39,069 nucleotides of DNA. Origin: Anaerolineae bacterium. Lineage in GTDB: Bacteria > Chloroflexota > Anaerolineae > B4-G1 > SLSP01. This document shows, one piece after another, positions 26,522 to 33,320 of the stretch (position 1 is its first letter; the number at the start of each line of letters is the position of its first letter). The stretch is taken from the NCBI GenBank assembly GCA_016931315.1, contig JAFGFB010000322.1, positions 1 to 39,069 on the forward strand, given 5' to 3'. A program made the position numbers and the translations under genes. The notes beneath the pieces were generated by a model. That model was not told where the DNA came from. It saw nothing but the letters and a program-made list of their open reading frames with translations, and did not search any database.

Positions 26522-28201
26522 TTAGGTTTTCAGGATGATCCGGGATACCTGCCCGTCAGTTATCTCGATGCGTTCAATAATCCCGCGAAGGCGCGTCTTT
26601 AGTGTACTGGCTGGGATCGCCTGTATCATCTCGGGTGAAAATGTGTCAGTCAGCGCCCTTAGTCTCCCGCGTAAACCGTCTATGTCCTGAGTAACCTTGA
26701 GGCGGTTCCCGATTTCCCGCAGCTCCTGCCCCATTCTGTCCGCTTGTGTTCGCAAGTCCGCAAGCCGCTTGCCGTACTCCTGCAAGTCAATGACGTTTGA
26801 TTCGTAGGCGTCCGCCCATCGCTTTTCTCGGGCGGAGAGATTTTCAATCGCCTGTATTATGGTTGCCTGTTGCGTCATGAGTGCATCAGTGTTCGCCGCT
26901 TCGTGTTCCTGAACGTAGGCGGAGAGGTTCCCCGGTTCCGTGGCGATTTGAAACAGAACGGTTGCGATTGTATCCAAGACCGCTCTTTCCTGAACATACT
27001 TGCTCGATTCACAAGGTTTGCCAGACGCTTTTGCCGCGCACCTGTAGTATGATCCCGCTTTCTTGTTGCCCGGTGCGTGCCAGATCATTGCCGATCCACA
27101 ATGCCCGCAGCGCAAGAGGCCCGTCAGGACGTGAACCTTGCTTCCCCTGGTTGACGCAGCCCGTCCGCCCATCGTGTTTCGTGTTTCGAGTTCCCCGTCA
27201 ATTCGACGCTGTTGCTCGATAGTTCGCAGCGGTTCGTGCGCCCCCTGTGCGATTACCACGTCGTCGGCCTCCAATTCGTCCCTGTGTCGGAGAACTTGAT
27301 CGAGGGTCAGTTCCCGTCCGTATTGCTCGACTAATCTACCGTATGATGGAACAGGAGAATGACGGCGCTTAAAGGTGTTTTCTTCCTCGCTGTAGACCCG
27401 CTGGCTCCGTGTTAGTCCCCATATAACCATGCCGCAATAAAAGGGATTTATCAGGATGCCACGAATTGAATGTATCGTCCAGTGTTTAGCGCCTCCGGGC
27501 CACGGGACTCCCGCCGAATTGAGCCGCTCCGCTATGAGCCTGAGACCCATCCCCTCATCGAGAAATAGATTTTCAATCTGACCTATTATTGCAGCCTGCT
27601 CGGGGACGATCTCCGGGACGTCCAGAAGAACGGGATGCCCCTCCGCGACCTTGTCCCTTGTGTAACCGTAGGGTACAGAGGCCGCGTGCCATAGGCCACG
27701 ACGCATGACCGCATTCATCCCATAGTATCGGCGTTGTACGATCCGACTGACCTCCTGCTCCGCCTCCAATGCGGCAAACGCTTCGATCGTGGCGGCTGAG
27801 GCGTATCCGCGCCGCCGTCTGTCGCCCGGTGGCACGGGATCAACCGGCTTATCCGTTGCATAGATTTGAACGTCGCAGCGGCCAAGGTAGGTTGAGATTT
27901 GGGTCAGTAGAGTTCGGGTTCGGCTGAGGCGGTCGTAGTCCCTGATAACGACCAGATCAATCTCCCCCGTTTTGGAGAGGTTTATCAGTTCCTCGATGGC
28001 TGGTATTTCCGCGATCGCTTCGTGCAGCCAGTCTATGCTACGCGATTGACCGGGGACGATAAGGGGGTCGTGAACCTCCTTCCATCCCCGGCGTTCTATC
28101 AGCGCCCTTGCGTTCGCCACCTGAGACGGTATGCTTGCCCTGTCGTCCGTGGCCTGCGCCGGCGTGGAAACAGCGGCAAAGATTACGCACCTGAACGTCA
28201 T
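26522..28201 (-). CDS. Large serine recombinase (site-specific integrase)
   Basis: The 559-residue protein has the large-serine-integrase order: N-terminal resolvase domain (about 1-150) with presumed nucleophile Ser12 in AAVSTPAQ and IRDYDRLSRT, then a recombinase domain (YYGMNAVMRRGLWHAASVPYGY onwards), a zinc ribbon (LRCGHCGS ... YYRCAAKASGKPC) and a C-terminal coiled coil (about 430-510). Such enzymes insert and excise phages and integrative elements. The arginine that normally stands two residues before the serine (xRVS) is Ala10 here. ATG 28201 overlaps the repressor stop (ATGA). It is the outermost gene of the element and adjoins the split EamA gene, as expected for an integrase beside its att site. 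Confidence 0.9.
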   Translation of the reverse strand: MTFRCVIFAAVSTPAQATDDRASIPSQVANARALIERRGWKEVHDPLIVPGQSRSIDWLHEAIAEIPAIEELINLSKTGEIDLVVIRDYDRLSRTRTLLTQISTYLGRCDVQIYATDKPVDPVPPGDRRRRGYASAATIEAFAALEAEQEVSRIVQRRYYGMNAVMRRGLWHAASVPYGYTRDKVAEGHPVLLDVPEIVPEQAAIIGQIENLFLDEGMGLRLIAERLNSAGVPWPGGAKHWTIHSIRGILINPFYCGMVIWGLTRSQRVYSEEENTFKRRHSPVPSYGRLVEQYGRELTLDQVLRHRDELEADDVVIAQGAHEPLRTIEQQRRIDGELETRNTMGGRAASTRGSKVHVLTGLLRCGHCGSAMIWHAPGNKKAGSYYRCAAKASGKPCESSKYVQERAVLDTIATVLFQIATEPGNLSAYVQEHEAANTDALMTQQATIIQAIENLSAREKRWADAYESNVIDLQEYGKRLADLRTQADRMGQELREIGNRLKVTQDIDGLRGRLRALTDTFSPEMIQAIPASTLKTRLRGIIERIEITDGQVSRIILKT

Positions 28202-28572
28202 TCGTTGTCCTGATCCCTCGCCCTATCCATAACCCATTTCCTGAACTCCGCGAACTGTAGAACCGCCGCGACCTCGACCTCCGACAGGAGAGCGATTATC
28301 CTGTCAAGCCTGTCGTAGACCTCGCCGTCTCCCCTGGTCTCCGGCACGTAGAATCCAGCCAGTTCGAGGATTATATGAGGGTCGTCGTTGAAGAACTGCG
28401 CGATTTTCAAACAACGTTTTTCTGATGGACGGAAATGCCCCTGAGCTATCCCGCTTATGTAGGCATGACTGAATCCAAGTGCCTCCGCCAATGAGGCCAT
28501 AGAATGACCGAAGTCCTTGACCCTGGTTTCAAGGTATTGTTCCAGGTCTTTGAACGAGGATAGCGTTGCCAT
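28198..28572 (-). CDS. XRE-family helix-turn-helix regulator (putative element repressor)
   Basis: The 124-residue protein has a lambda-repressor-type HTH near residues 23-60 (MASLAEALGFSHAYISGIAQG, i.e. 'sLAeaLGfShayIS'), followed by a helical tail probably for dimerisation. It is co-transcribed with the integrase (ATGA overlap). Its own promoter at 28623-28651 diverges from another at 28684-28711, with a repeated 11-mer nearby. This layout suggests a phage-type switch in which it represses the divergent promoter or itself, which is inference. The start ATG 28572 has GGGGGGAGAG upstream. Confidence 0.85.
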   Translation of the reverse strand: MATLSSFKDLEQYLETRVKDFGHSMASLAEALGFSHAYISGIAQGHFRPSEKRCLKIAQFFNDDPHIILELAGFYVPETRGDGEVYDRLDRIIALLSEVEVAAVLQFAEFRKWVMDRARDQDNE

Positions 28573-28593
28573 CCAATCTCTCCCCCCTTCGCT

Positions 28594-28665
28594 CCTTACT
28601 AATAATAGGCGATCCCATCTGTAGAATAGCGCATATTCCGCCTTTTGTCAATAGCCTTAGTAATA
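28594..28665. promoter_or_regulatory. Candidate operator repeats (CCTTASTAATA) for the XRE regulator
   Basis: The 11-mer ccttactaata (28594-28604) and ccttagtaata (28655-28665) differ in one base. The second lies between the two divergent -35 boxes, the first in the leader of the repressor gene. Their placement fits operator sites; binding is not shown. Confidence 0.4.
28623..28651 (-). promoter_or_regulatory. Sigma-70-type promoter of the repressor-integrase operon
   Basis: On - there is a perfect TTGACA (28646-28651), a 17-bp spacer, and TATTCT (28623-28628). Transcription would start near 28616, giving a leader of about 44 nt to the repressor ATG. Confidence 0.75.
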
Positions 28666-28683
28666 TAAGTCTTAAGAGGTTTA

Positions 28684-28711
28684 TTGACATCTAGCGAGAC
28701 AGGGGTAAAAT
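28684..28711 (+). promoter_or_regulatory. Sigma-70-type divergent promoter
   Basis: A perfect TTGACA (28684-28689), a 16-bp spacer and TAAAAT (28706-28711) point rightward. Transcription would start at about 28718, the A of an ATG. Confidence 0.75.
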
Positions 28712-28717
28712 ATAGTC

Positions 28718-28855
28718 ATGCTAGACGAAAAACTAATTCAGGGTGTTGTTGTTGTGGGTTTGGGTTGCGGAGCCAGTCGGCGCGCCCTCGATTTGCTGCT
28801 AATGGCAGTCGAGAATTCCGCAGAGACGTCAGGAGACGAAGCCACGACTCCATAG
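28718..28855 (+). CDS. Possible leaderless 45-codon ORF (or small RNA) divergent from the repressor
   Basis: The ATG stands exactly where the divergent promoter should start transcription, six bases after TAAAAT, and no ribosome binding site is possible. The 45-residue product begins MLDEKLIQGVVVVGLGCGAS and ends in an acidic tail; it has a short hydrophobic/glycine stretch and no recognised motif. The transcript would end at the strong hairpin 28887-28925, so the whole unit is about 200 nt. It may be a Cro-like or regulatory micropeptide, or the RNA itself may be the product. In the immunity-region layout it is the only candidate controlled opposite the repressor. Confidence 0.4.
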   Translation: MLDEKLIQGVVVVGLGCGASRRALDLLLMAVENSAETSGDEATTP

Positions 28856-28886
28856 CGCCGCGTTTTGGCTCCTAGTGAGAAAAAAG

Positions 28887-28925
28887 ACACGACCTCGCTG
28901 CGTAAAGGGCGCAGCGAGGTCGTGT
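28887..28925. terminator. Bidirectional terminator, perfect 16-bp stem
   Basis: Arms acacgacctcgctgcg and cgcagcgaggtcgtgt surround TAAAGGG. T-rich sequence follows on + (TTATGTT) and a T-run on - (TCTTTTTTC). It separates the + micro-unit from the converging - gene cluster. Confidence 0.92.
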
Positions 28926-28948
28926 TTATGTTCCTAATTTGTCAGGCG

Positions 28949-29266
28949 TTATATGTGAATGTTCTTGCCTGCCCGGCGGGTCGGTCGCGCCGTTCCGGGC
29001 TTGTATTCCAGATATATCGCCCGGTGTCCATTATATTCGGCGTCCTGGGGTTCCACCCCGTATGATCTGACTATGCCGTCAATCTCTCGATTGAGGGAAG
29101 CCCACGCCTCCTCCTCCGTGTTGAACGGGCCGTCTGGAACCCATTCGACTCCCGTTGCCCCGGCCCCGATTGATTTCGCGTAATAGAAGCCTAACAGCGG
29201 CCCTTGATGAACGTAGAAATAGCGACGCCTCATCCTGTATGAGCCATCTGCAAGCCTGTCGCTCAT
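28949..29266 (-). CDS. Hypothetical protein, 105 residues
   Basis: I do not recognise this protein. It is mixed alpha/beta in look, with an aromatic-rich start (RRRYFYVHQGPLLGFYYAKS) and a segment FNTEEEAWASLNREIDG that resembles small 'DUF'-type phage or plasmid proteins. Its ATG overlaps the HD-hydrolase stop (ATGA), so the two are translationally coupled. It is the last gene of the leftward cluster before the bidirectional terminator. Confidence 0.6.
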   Translation of the reverse strand: MSDRLADGSYRMRRRYFYVHQGPLLGFYYAKSIGAGATGVEWVPDGPFNTEEEAWASLNREIDGIVRSYGVEPQDAEYNGHRAIYLEYKPGTARPTRRAGKNIHI

Positions 29267-29790
29267 TTCAGAAAATCCCCCGCGTGAATCTGATCTGGAT
29301 AAAATTGCATGGCGATCGCCTTCCCCGCCTCCGTGTTCATCATTTCCGGGGATGGAGCCATCCAGTATCGAGAGAGTTCGAGGCGATCCGCGTCCAGGCA
29401 GGCCCCGATTGTCGGTTCTCTCGTTAAGATCGGGTCACTGTGCCAGCGTAATGCAAACGAGAGATTTTCAAAGTCCTGAGTTTGCATCGCGTCCAGATAC
29501 CCGAGGTCTCTGAGGTTCCTCGCGAATATGTCCGCCCTGATTCCGTGTTCCTTCTCCGGCCCCGTGTGGCGCTGGCTGTCGTGCAGGAGGGCAAACAGGC
29601 TAATGACCTCTTGCGACGCTCCGCTTGTATGGCGGGCGAGGTAAAGGCCATTCCGTTCCACATTCAGGAAGTGGCCTATATCGTGCGACGTCCCCGTCGG
29701 GATTCCCGCGAAGTTAGGAATATAACCCCATAGGTATTCGATCCAATCGGGGCGCTGCCATCTGTTGTTTTGTTGTTTTGTTTCCGTCAT
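29263..29790 (-). CDS. HD-domain metal-dependent phosphohydrolase
   Basis: The 175-residue protein follows a well-known HD-family pattern: H40 in GHFLNVERNGLYLA, H70-D71 in LLHDSQR, H117 in LRWHSD and D133/D135 in TIGACLDADRLEL. These supply the metal ligands. Such enzymes cleave nucleotides or other phosphoesters; the substrate here is unknown. ATG 29790 is chosen because it overlaps the previous stop (ATGA) and has GGGAG upstream. It is the middle gene of a three-gene unit. On a mobile element it might alter nucleotide pools or signalling nucleotides, but that is inference. Confidence 0.8.
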   Translation of the reverse strand: MTETKQQNNRWQRPDWIEYLWGYIPNFAGIPTGTSHDIGHFLNVERNGLYLARHTSGASQEVISLFALLHDSQRHTGPEKEHGIRADIFARNLRDLGYLDAMQTQDFENLSFALRWHSDPILTREPTIGACLDADRLELSRYWMAPSPEMMNTEAGKAIAMQFYPDQIHAGDFLK

Positions 29791-30329
29791 AAACCGTTCT
29801 CCCTGTACCATGCTTGCAGGTCGCGATTATCAAACGGGGGGCGGAGGGCGCAGAGTTGAACCACCCGAGAGTATGCCGCCTTTTTATCGCCGTCCGCCAT
29901 AAACAGGGCCTTGCGTGCCAGGGCCGGGTCAACCTTGTTTGGGTTGCCCGTTTTCGGCTTTTGTGGCTGATCCCCTGTTACCCGCGCCTCCGGTTCCCGG
30001 CCCTCCTCGAGTGCGAGAAGGTCTTCCTCCGTCCAGCCATCGTGACAGGGGCAGTGCGTGTCCGCCGCTAATGCCCTGACCTGCTCCGGCGTGGATGTTT
30101 CGTCAACGGGGATGTAGGCGTAAGGATCGGGCCGCCCGCCGCCGCGTCGCGGGTACAAAGACGCGAGGTAGACGTTCGCTTTCGCGCATGGGTCGAATTG
30201 CTGCGTCGCCTTTTTCCCGCGACCAACCTTGCGGTAGGCGGAAGGCATTTTCCCCCGGTCGCCGTTCAGACGGCCCGCGACCTGCTGAACGATCCTCCAT
30301 CTCTCTTGTGCTTTTTCGTCGTTGTTCAT
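29787..30329 (-). CDS. Hypothetical protein, 180 residues, first gene of HD-hydrolase unit
   Basis: I do not recognise this protein. It is basic at the N-terminus (RKVGRGKKATQQ), has a possible metal-binding cluster C-P-C-H around DTHCPCHDGW followed by an acidic helix (TEEDLLALEEGREPE), and a C-terminal part with RKALFMADGDKKAAYSRVVQ. The ATG at 30329 is chosen because it follows GGAGGACGGA and the composite promoter P1. It overlaps the HD gene by ATGA. Confidence 0.6.
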   Translation of the reverse strand: MNNDEKAQERWRIVQQVAGRLNGDRGKMPSAYRKVGRGKKATQQFDPCAKANVYLASLYPRRGGGRPDPYAYIPVDETSTPEQVRALAADTHCPCHDGWTEEDLLALEEGREPEARVTGDQPQKPKTGNPNKVDPALARKALFMADGDKKAAYSRVVQLCALRPPFDNRDLQAWYRENGL

Positions 30330-30365
30330 TCCGTCCTCCTGAGTTGTAGTGATTCCGTTGCGTCT

Positions 30366-30394
30366 ATAGAACAAAAAAAGCCAATAGGCTTTAG
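30366..30394 (-). promoter_or_regulatory. Composite element promoter P1 (CTAAAG-N17-TTCTAT)
   Basis: On - CTAAAG (30389-30394), 17 bases, then TTCTAT (30366-30371), followed by the leader AGACGCAACGGAATCAC. The -35-like box lies in the loop of the terminator hairpin at 30373-30413. Confidence 0.6.
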
Positions 30395-30413
30395 TGCCTG
30401 TTGGCTTTTTTTT
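30373..30413. terminator. Terminator hairpin overlapping P1
   Basis: The arms aaaaaaagccaataggc and gcctgttggctttttttt pair with one mismatch; the loop on - is ACTAAA. It lies behind the clamp-like gene stop (30423) and has T-runs on both sides. Confidence 0.8.
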
Positions 30414-30422
30414 GTCCCTGAG

Positions 30423-31061
30423 TTAGTCAGTCAGGTTGTTCGGGTTAATGGGCATGAGGATGACCATGCGCTCGTCGCTTTTGACGATAAGGGGACGCAG
30501 TTCGGCGTCACAGCCTTTCGCTCGGATGGGTTCGTAAAAGGTCGCCTCGCCTCCGGGGACGCCCGCCATCGCTCGTTGAAAATATTCGCGATTGAACACA
30601 AATTCGAGAGTGGGATACCGGAGAAATACCATCGCGGGCCAATGGCCCCGCCGTCTAGGTTTGTATTCGACCCGGAAATCCCCGACCCTTTCCCATTGCT
30701 CCTGTAGTGCGATTTGCAAGACCTCGGCGCTAAGGCTCGTGACCTTATCCGCCTCCGCCGGGATGAATTCGTCAACGTTTGGGTATTCCCGCCCCTGTGG
30801 ATCAACGGGTATCAATTCGATCTCGTTCCCGTCCTGGTTCCCCAAACGCCAAAAGCCCTCGGGGATGACGTTCGGCTTAGAAAGAACCCGGTGCATACAG
30901 AAGTAGTTTGCCGCCTCCATCGTGTCCGGCGTTACGTGTATCGAAAAGAGGATTGCGGGGGCCGTCACGTCCGCTAGTTGGTCGTTAGTGGCTCGAATTT
31001 GATCGAGCCACTTTAGGTTTGCCATTTGCCGCTGATCTATGGTTACGGTTATCGCGTCCAT
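30423..31061 (-). CDS. Possible truncated sliding-clamp (DnaN)-like protein
   Basis: The 212-residue protein is not recognised over its full length. Its C-terminal third resembles the last domain of bacterial beta clamps: LEFVFNREYFQRAMAG corresponds to the 'iaFNvrYLldaLka' helix and RPLIVKSDERMVILMPI to the 'kPlli...ytyliMPvr' end strand. A full clamp has about 366 residues, so at least one domain would be missing. The start ATG 31061 has GGAGGGG upstream and overlaps the end of the upstream gene by 13 bases. Neighbouring RuvC-like, methylase and AAA+ genes make a DNA-processing role sensible. The similarity is by eye only. Confidence 0.4.
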   Translation of the reverse strand: MDAITVTIDQRQMANLKWLDQIRATNDQLADVTAPAILFSIHVTPDTMEAANYFCMHRVLSKPNVIPEGFWRLGNQDGNEIELIPVDPQGREYPNVDEFIPAEADKVTSLSAEVLQIALQEQWERVGDFRVEYKPRRRGHWPAMVFLRYPTLEFVFNREYFQRAMAGVPGGEATFYEPIRAKGCDAELRPLIVKSDERMVILMPINPNNLTD

Positions 31062-31378
31062 TCCGTCCCCTCCGAGAACGTCAGGCTCTGTCGGCTGTGG
31101 GCAATCCCCGTGTCGCCGGGGTGCAATTCAACCGCATTGACCTTCGCGAGTTGCTCGGCCCATGCCTGCGCCGTTCGGCGGAAACCGTAAGTCTGGACTT
31201 CGCCGCTCATGGGGCCGACCGACAGGCGTTCCATCTCGATCATGACTTCGGGCTTGTCCCGGTACATAGAGACGGTGATCCCCGTAACCGTGAAGTATAG
31301 ATTCGCGCCTGTGTCAGGATTCGTTACGATAAAGTGTGCGCCGATTTCGAACGTGTATTCTGGTTGCTGCTGTTCCAT
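31049..31378 (-). CDS. Hypothetical protein, 109 residues, beta-rich
   Basis: I do not recognise this protein. The N-terminal half (YTFEIGAHFIVTNPDTGANL, then YFTVTGITVSMYR) looks like short beta strands. The start ATG 31378 follows AGGAGG and promoter P2; an upstream ATG at 31408 lies inside the promoter leader. It overlaps the clamp-like gene by 13 bases. Confidence 0.6.
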   Translation of the reverse strand: MEQQQPEYTFEIGAHFIVTNPDTGANLYFTVTGITVSMYRDKPEVMIEMERLSVGPMSGEVQTYGFRRTAQAWAEQLAKVNAVELHPGDTGIAHSRQSLTFSEGTEWTR

Positions 31379-31413
31379 TCTAGTTGCCTCCTGTTGATAA
31401 TGTGTCACCTATT

Positions 31414-31442
31414 ATAGTACAAGAAAAGCGGGCCGGTTTTAG
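31414..31442 (-). promoter_or_regulatory. Composite element promoter P2 (CTAAAA-N17-TACTAT)
   Basis: On - CTAAAA (31437-31442), 17 bases, TACTAT (31414-31419), then AATAGG. The TAA stop of the upstream gene (31439-31441) is part of the CTAAAA box. A weaker hairpin GGGCC...GGCCC spans the box. Confidence 0.55.
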
Positions 31443-31744
31443 TGTATCCAGGCCCACTTTCCACTCACTTTGCTAAGACGAAAGACCTCAACTCCAATGA
31501 GTTCCCGCTCGATCTCCCGGCTCCGCTCGACCATCGCGCCATCGAAGCCGTATCGGTATTCGCGCTCCTCCCATCGAAGGTGCGTTACCCGATAATGGCG
31601 GCGCTCGATGACCTGTCGCGCCTTCATCCCGTAGGTGTTCCGCGCCTCCTCCGGGGTTGGGATGTCAAAACCCGGCATGAGTTCTTCGTTGAAGTCCGGG
31701 ATAAAGCAAACCATGACCTCGCTGACCTGTGTTCGTTTCTCCAT
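31439..31744 (-). CDS. Hypothetical protein, 101 residues
   Basis: I do not recognise this protein. It is charged, with GFDIPTPEEARNTYGMKARQ followed by a strongly basic/aromatic segment (RRHYRVTHLRWEEREYRYGF). The start ATG 31744 overlaps the stop of the preceding gene (TAATG), so the two are coupled. Its stop codon is inside the -35-like box of promoter P2. Confidence 0.6.
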   Translation of the reverse strand: MEKRTQVSEVMVCFIPDFNEELMPGFDIPTPEEARNTYGMKARQVIERRHYRVTHLRWEEREYRYGFDGAMVERSREIERELIGVEVFRLSKVSGKWAWIH

Positions 31745-32073
31745 TACTTGATCTCCCCTATCGCCCGCAGTTGTGTCGCGAGGTGCGTCAGCCTGAGTGC
31801 GCCGACCATGTGCGCGAGGGTGGCCTCCGCCGAGTCCGAGACCTTGCGCGAGAAAACGACGTGAAAGGTCGCTTCCATGATGTGAGGGATCGCGCCTTCG
31901 TAGGTTCCGATCTCGCCCGTCCCGTCCGGGGTGATCCGCATGTAAAGACCATTCTGCCCGCCGAGGTAGAACAGATATTCGCCCCGGTTTGCCTTGGTGA
32001 CTGAGTCCATGACCCAGGCCTTCTCGCTGGCCTTTGTTACCTGCTGCCACTTGCTGAATTCGTTCGCGTCCAT
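31744..32073 (-). CDS. Hypothetical protein, 109 residues
   Basis: I do not recognise this protein. It begins MDANEFSKWQQVTKASEKAW and has a beta-rich middle (YLFYLGGQNGLYMRITPDG). The start ATG 32073 follows GGAGGACGGGG and the P3 leader; an upstream ATG at 32166 would run through the promoter. It forms a two-gene unit with the next gene. Confidence 0.6.
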   Translation of the reverse strand: MDANEFSKWQQVTKASEKAWVMDSVTKANRGEYLFYLGGQNGLYMRITPDGTGEIGTYEGAIPHIMEATFHVVFSRKVSDSAEATLAHMVGALRLTHLATQLRAIGEIK

Positions 32074-32110
32074 CCCCGTCCTCCTGAGTAATCGTGATTC
32101 GGTTGCGTCT

Positions 32111-32139
32111 ATAGAACAGAAAACCCGACAGGTTTTTAG
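32111..32139 (-). promoter_or_regulatory. Composite element promoter P3 (CTAAAA-N17-TTCTAT)
   Basis: On - CTAAAA (32134-32139), 17 bases, TTCTAT (32111-32116), followed by AGACGCAACCGAATCAC. Confidence 0.6.
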
Positions 32140-32150
32140 TCTGTCGGGTT
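32117..32150. terminator. Terminator hairpin overlapping P3
   Basis: The arms aacccgacag and ctgtcgggtt pair perfectly; the loop on - is ACTAAAAAC, containing the -35-like box. A T-rich tract follows on -. Confidence 0.8.
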
Positions 32151-32182
32151 GTTTTCCTAATCCCATGTCGGGGCGATCTTTT

Positions 32183-33064
32183 TCAATCGCCGCTCCCTCC
32201 TCCGTGCTTGTAGGTTATGGGGCTGTAGGCCCATTGTAACTGATACTTGCTTTGCTCGTTATAGGAAAGCGGATCCCGTGTGACTATCCACGAGTGCGGG
32301 ATCGCCTGATCCCAATTCGCCCGATCCGCGTGCTCGATGATGACAGGCTGCTCGAAGCGCGCCCATATTAGGGATACCGGGCGACTAAAAGAGGCGTATA
32401 CGTGGCGGAAGTCGCCGCCGCCTGCGCGCTCTATGTCGAATTTGTGGCGGTGCTGGAATTCGAGAGGGCTTACGACCGCCTTCCCGTTTTCGCGCAGTTG
32501 AACGATCCAGTCAAGCCCGCCCTGTTTGAAAAACCGCTTGACTCGATCCGTGTCGTCTGCGGCATAAACGCCGTCTGTGGCGGGCCGGAACCAAGCCGTC
32601 GAACAGTCGAGGACAAAGTACTGCCCAACGCCCTCCCCGTTTTCAGCATAGGCCAGAACGATCTCGTCGCCAATCTCCCACCCTCGAGAGTTCACCTCGC
32701 GGATGCTTTGTTCGAGTTCGAGAAACATACTTCGGTTCATGATTTCCCGAGGTGGGACAATCTGCGCCTCGGGCCGGACAAGCCATTGCCGCCCGTTGCG
32801 CTCCTCCACCCGCCAATTTCGAGGGAAAAAGGGAAGGTCGGCGACCGCAGCCAGAAATTCGGCCTCCTGCGTCGGGTAGTGGTTTTCCGCGTTTGTGAAG
32901 GGCCGCCCATCGAGGGGCTTCCAGATTTCGCCGTTAAAGCGCCATACTCCGCCCGTGTGGACGCCGTCCGGCAGTCCATCGGGACGAAGCCCAGGTTCAA
33001 TGCGTTCCGCCGTTTGGTCTGGCGGCGTGGTTCGGATGCTGAGGGGTAATGCGTTTCCGCTCAT
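32183..33064 (-). CDS. Hypothetical protein, 293 residues
   Basis: I do not recognise this protein. It has a proline-rich N-terminus, a middle with EIMNRSMFLELEQSIREVNS and GDEIVLAYAENG, and a tryptophan/aromatic-rich C-terminal part (VIIEHADRANWDQAIPHSWI). No signal peptide or membrane segment is seen. The ATG 33064 follows AGGAGG. It stands alone between promoters P4 and P3 and has an unusually structured 5' leader (see the inverted repeat at 33082-33151). Confidence 0.6.
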   Translation of the reverse strand: MSGNALPLSIRTTPPDQTAERIEPGLRPDGLPDGVHTGGVWRFNGEIWKPLDGRPFTNAENHYPTQEAEFLAAVADLPFFPRNWRVEERNGRQWLVRPEAQIVPPREIMNRSMFLELEQSIREVNSRGWEIGDEIVLAYAENGEGVGQYFVLDCSTAWFRPATDGVYAADDTDRVKRFFKQGGLDWIVQLRENGKAVVSPLEFQHRHKFDIERAGGGDFRHVYASFSRPVSLIWARFEQPVIIEHADRANWDQAIPHSWIVTRDPLSYNEQSKYQLQWAYSPITYKHGGGSGD

Positions 33065-33081
33065 GAGTCCTCCTATGTGTT

Positions 33082-33151
33082 AAGTTTGTGGCGGGGGCAT
33101 GTCGCTCTGCGATTTACGTCTTGTGTCGCTCGTCGAAGTTGCCCCCGCCAT
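33082..33151 (-). promoter_or_regulatory. Inverted repeat in the leader of the 293-residue gene
   Basis: The arms tggcgggggcatg (starting near 33090) and tgcccccgcca (33140-33150) give a perfect stem of at least ten pairs, GGCGGGGGCA/TGCCCCCGCC, closing a loop of about 40 nt in the transcript from P4. The following AGGAGG is just outside. It may shape translation or mRNA stability. Confidence 0.45.
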
Positions 33152-33153
33152 CC

Positions 33154-33182
33154 ATAGAACACAAAAACCGCCGGGTTTTTAG
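33154..33182 (-). promoter_or_regulatory. Composite element promoter P4 (CTAAAA-N17-TTCTAT)
   Basis: On - CTAAAA (33177-33182), 17 bases, TTCTAT (33154-33159), followed by GGATGGCGGGGGCAA. Confidence 0.6.
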
Positions 33183-33191
33183 TCCGGCGGT
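33160..33191. terminator. Terminator hairpin overlapping P4
   Basis: The arms accgccgg (33167-33174) and ccggcggt (33184-33191) pair perfectly; the loop on - is ACTAAAAAC. A TTTTTGTG tract follows on -. Confidence 0.75.
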
Positions 33192-33210
33192 CTTTTGGGG
33201 CCTCCTTTCC

Positions 33211-33285
33211 CTACATGGGCTTGACGCACGAATCCAAGATAAAAATCAGAGCCAGTGAGAAGAAAGCTACGATCCAGTCTATCAT
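33211..33285 (-). CDS. 24-residue hydrophobic micropeptide
   Basis: A short ORF codes for MIDWIVAFFSLALIFILDSC plus VKPM. Residues 4-17 form one membrane-spanning-type stretch. Although tiny, it has its own promoter (P5), an AGGAGG nine bases from the ATG, and a following terminator (P4 hairpin), so it is a complete transcription unit. It could be a small membrane effector, a lysis/toxin-type peptide or a regulator of a membrane protein; no family is recognised. Confidence 0.6.
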   Translation of the reverse strand: MIDWIVAFFSLALIFILDSCVKPM

Positions 33286-33320
33286 TGCGGCCTCCTGTTG
33301 CTAGTGAATACGATACACCC

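Noticed and set aside
33116-33157. Thirteen-codon ORF (MDGGGNFDERHKT) at the start of the P4 transcript
   Set aside because: It begins within a few bases of the -10 box without a ribosome binding site, and its sequence is better explained as one arm of the leader inverted repeat.
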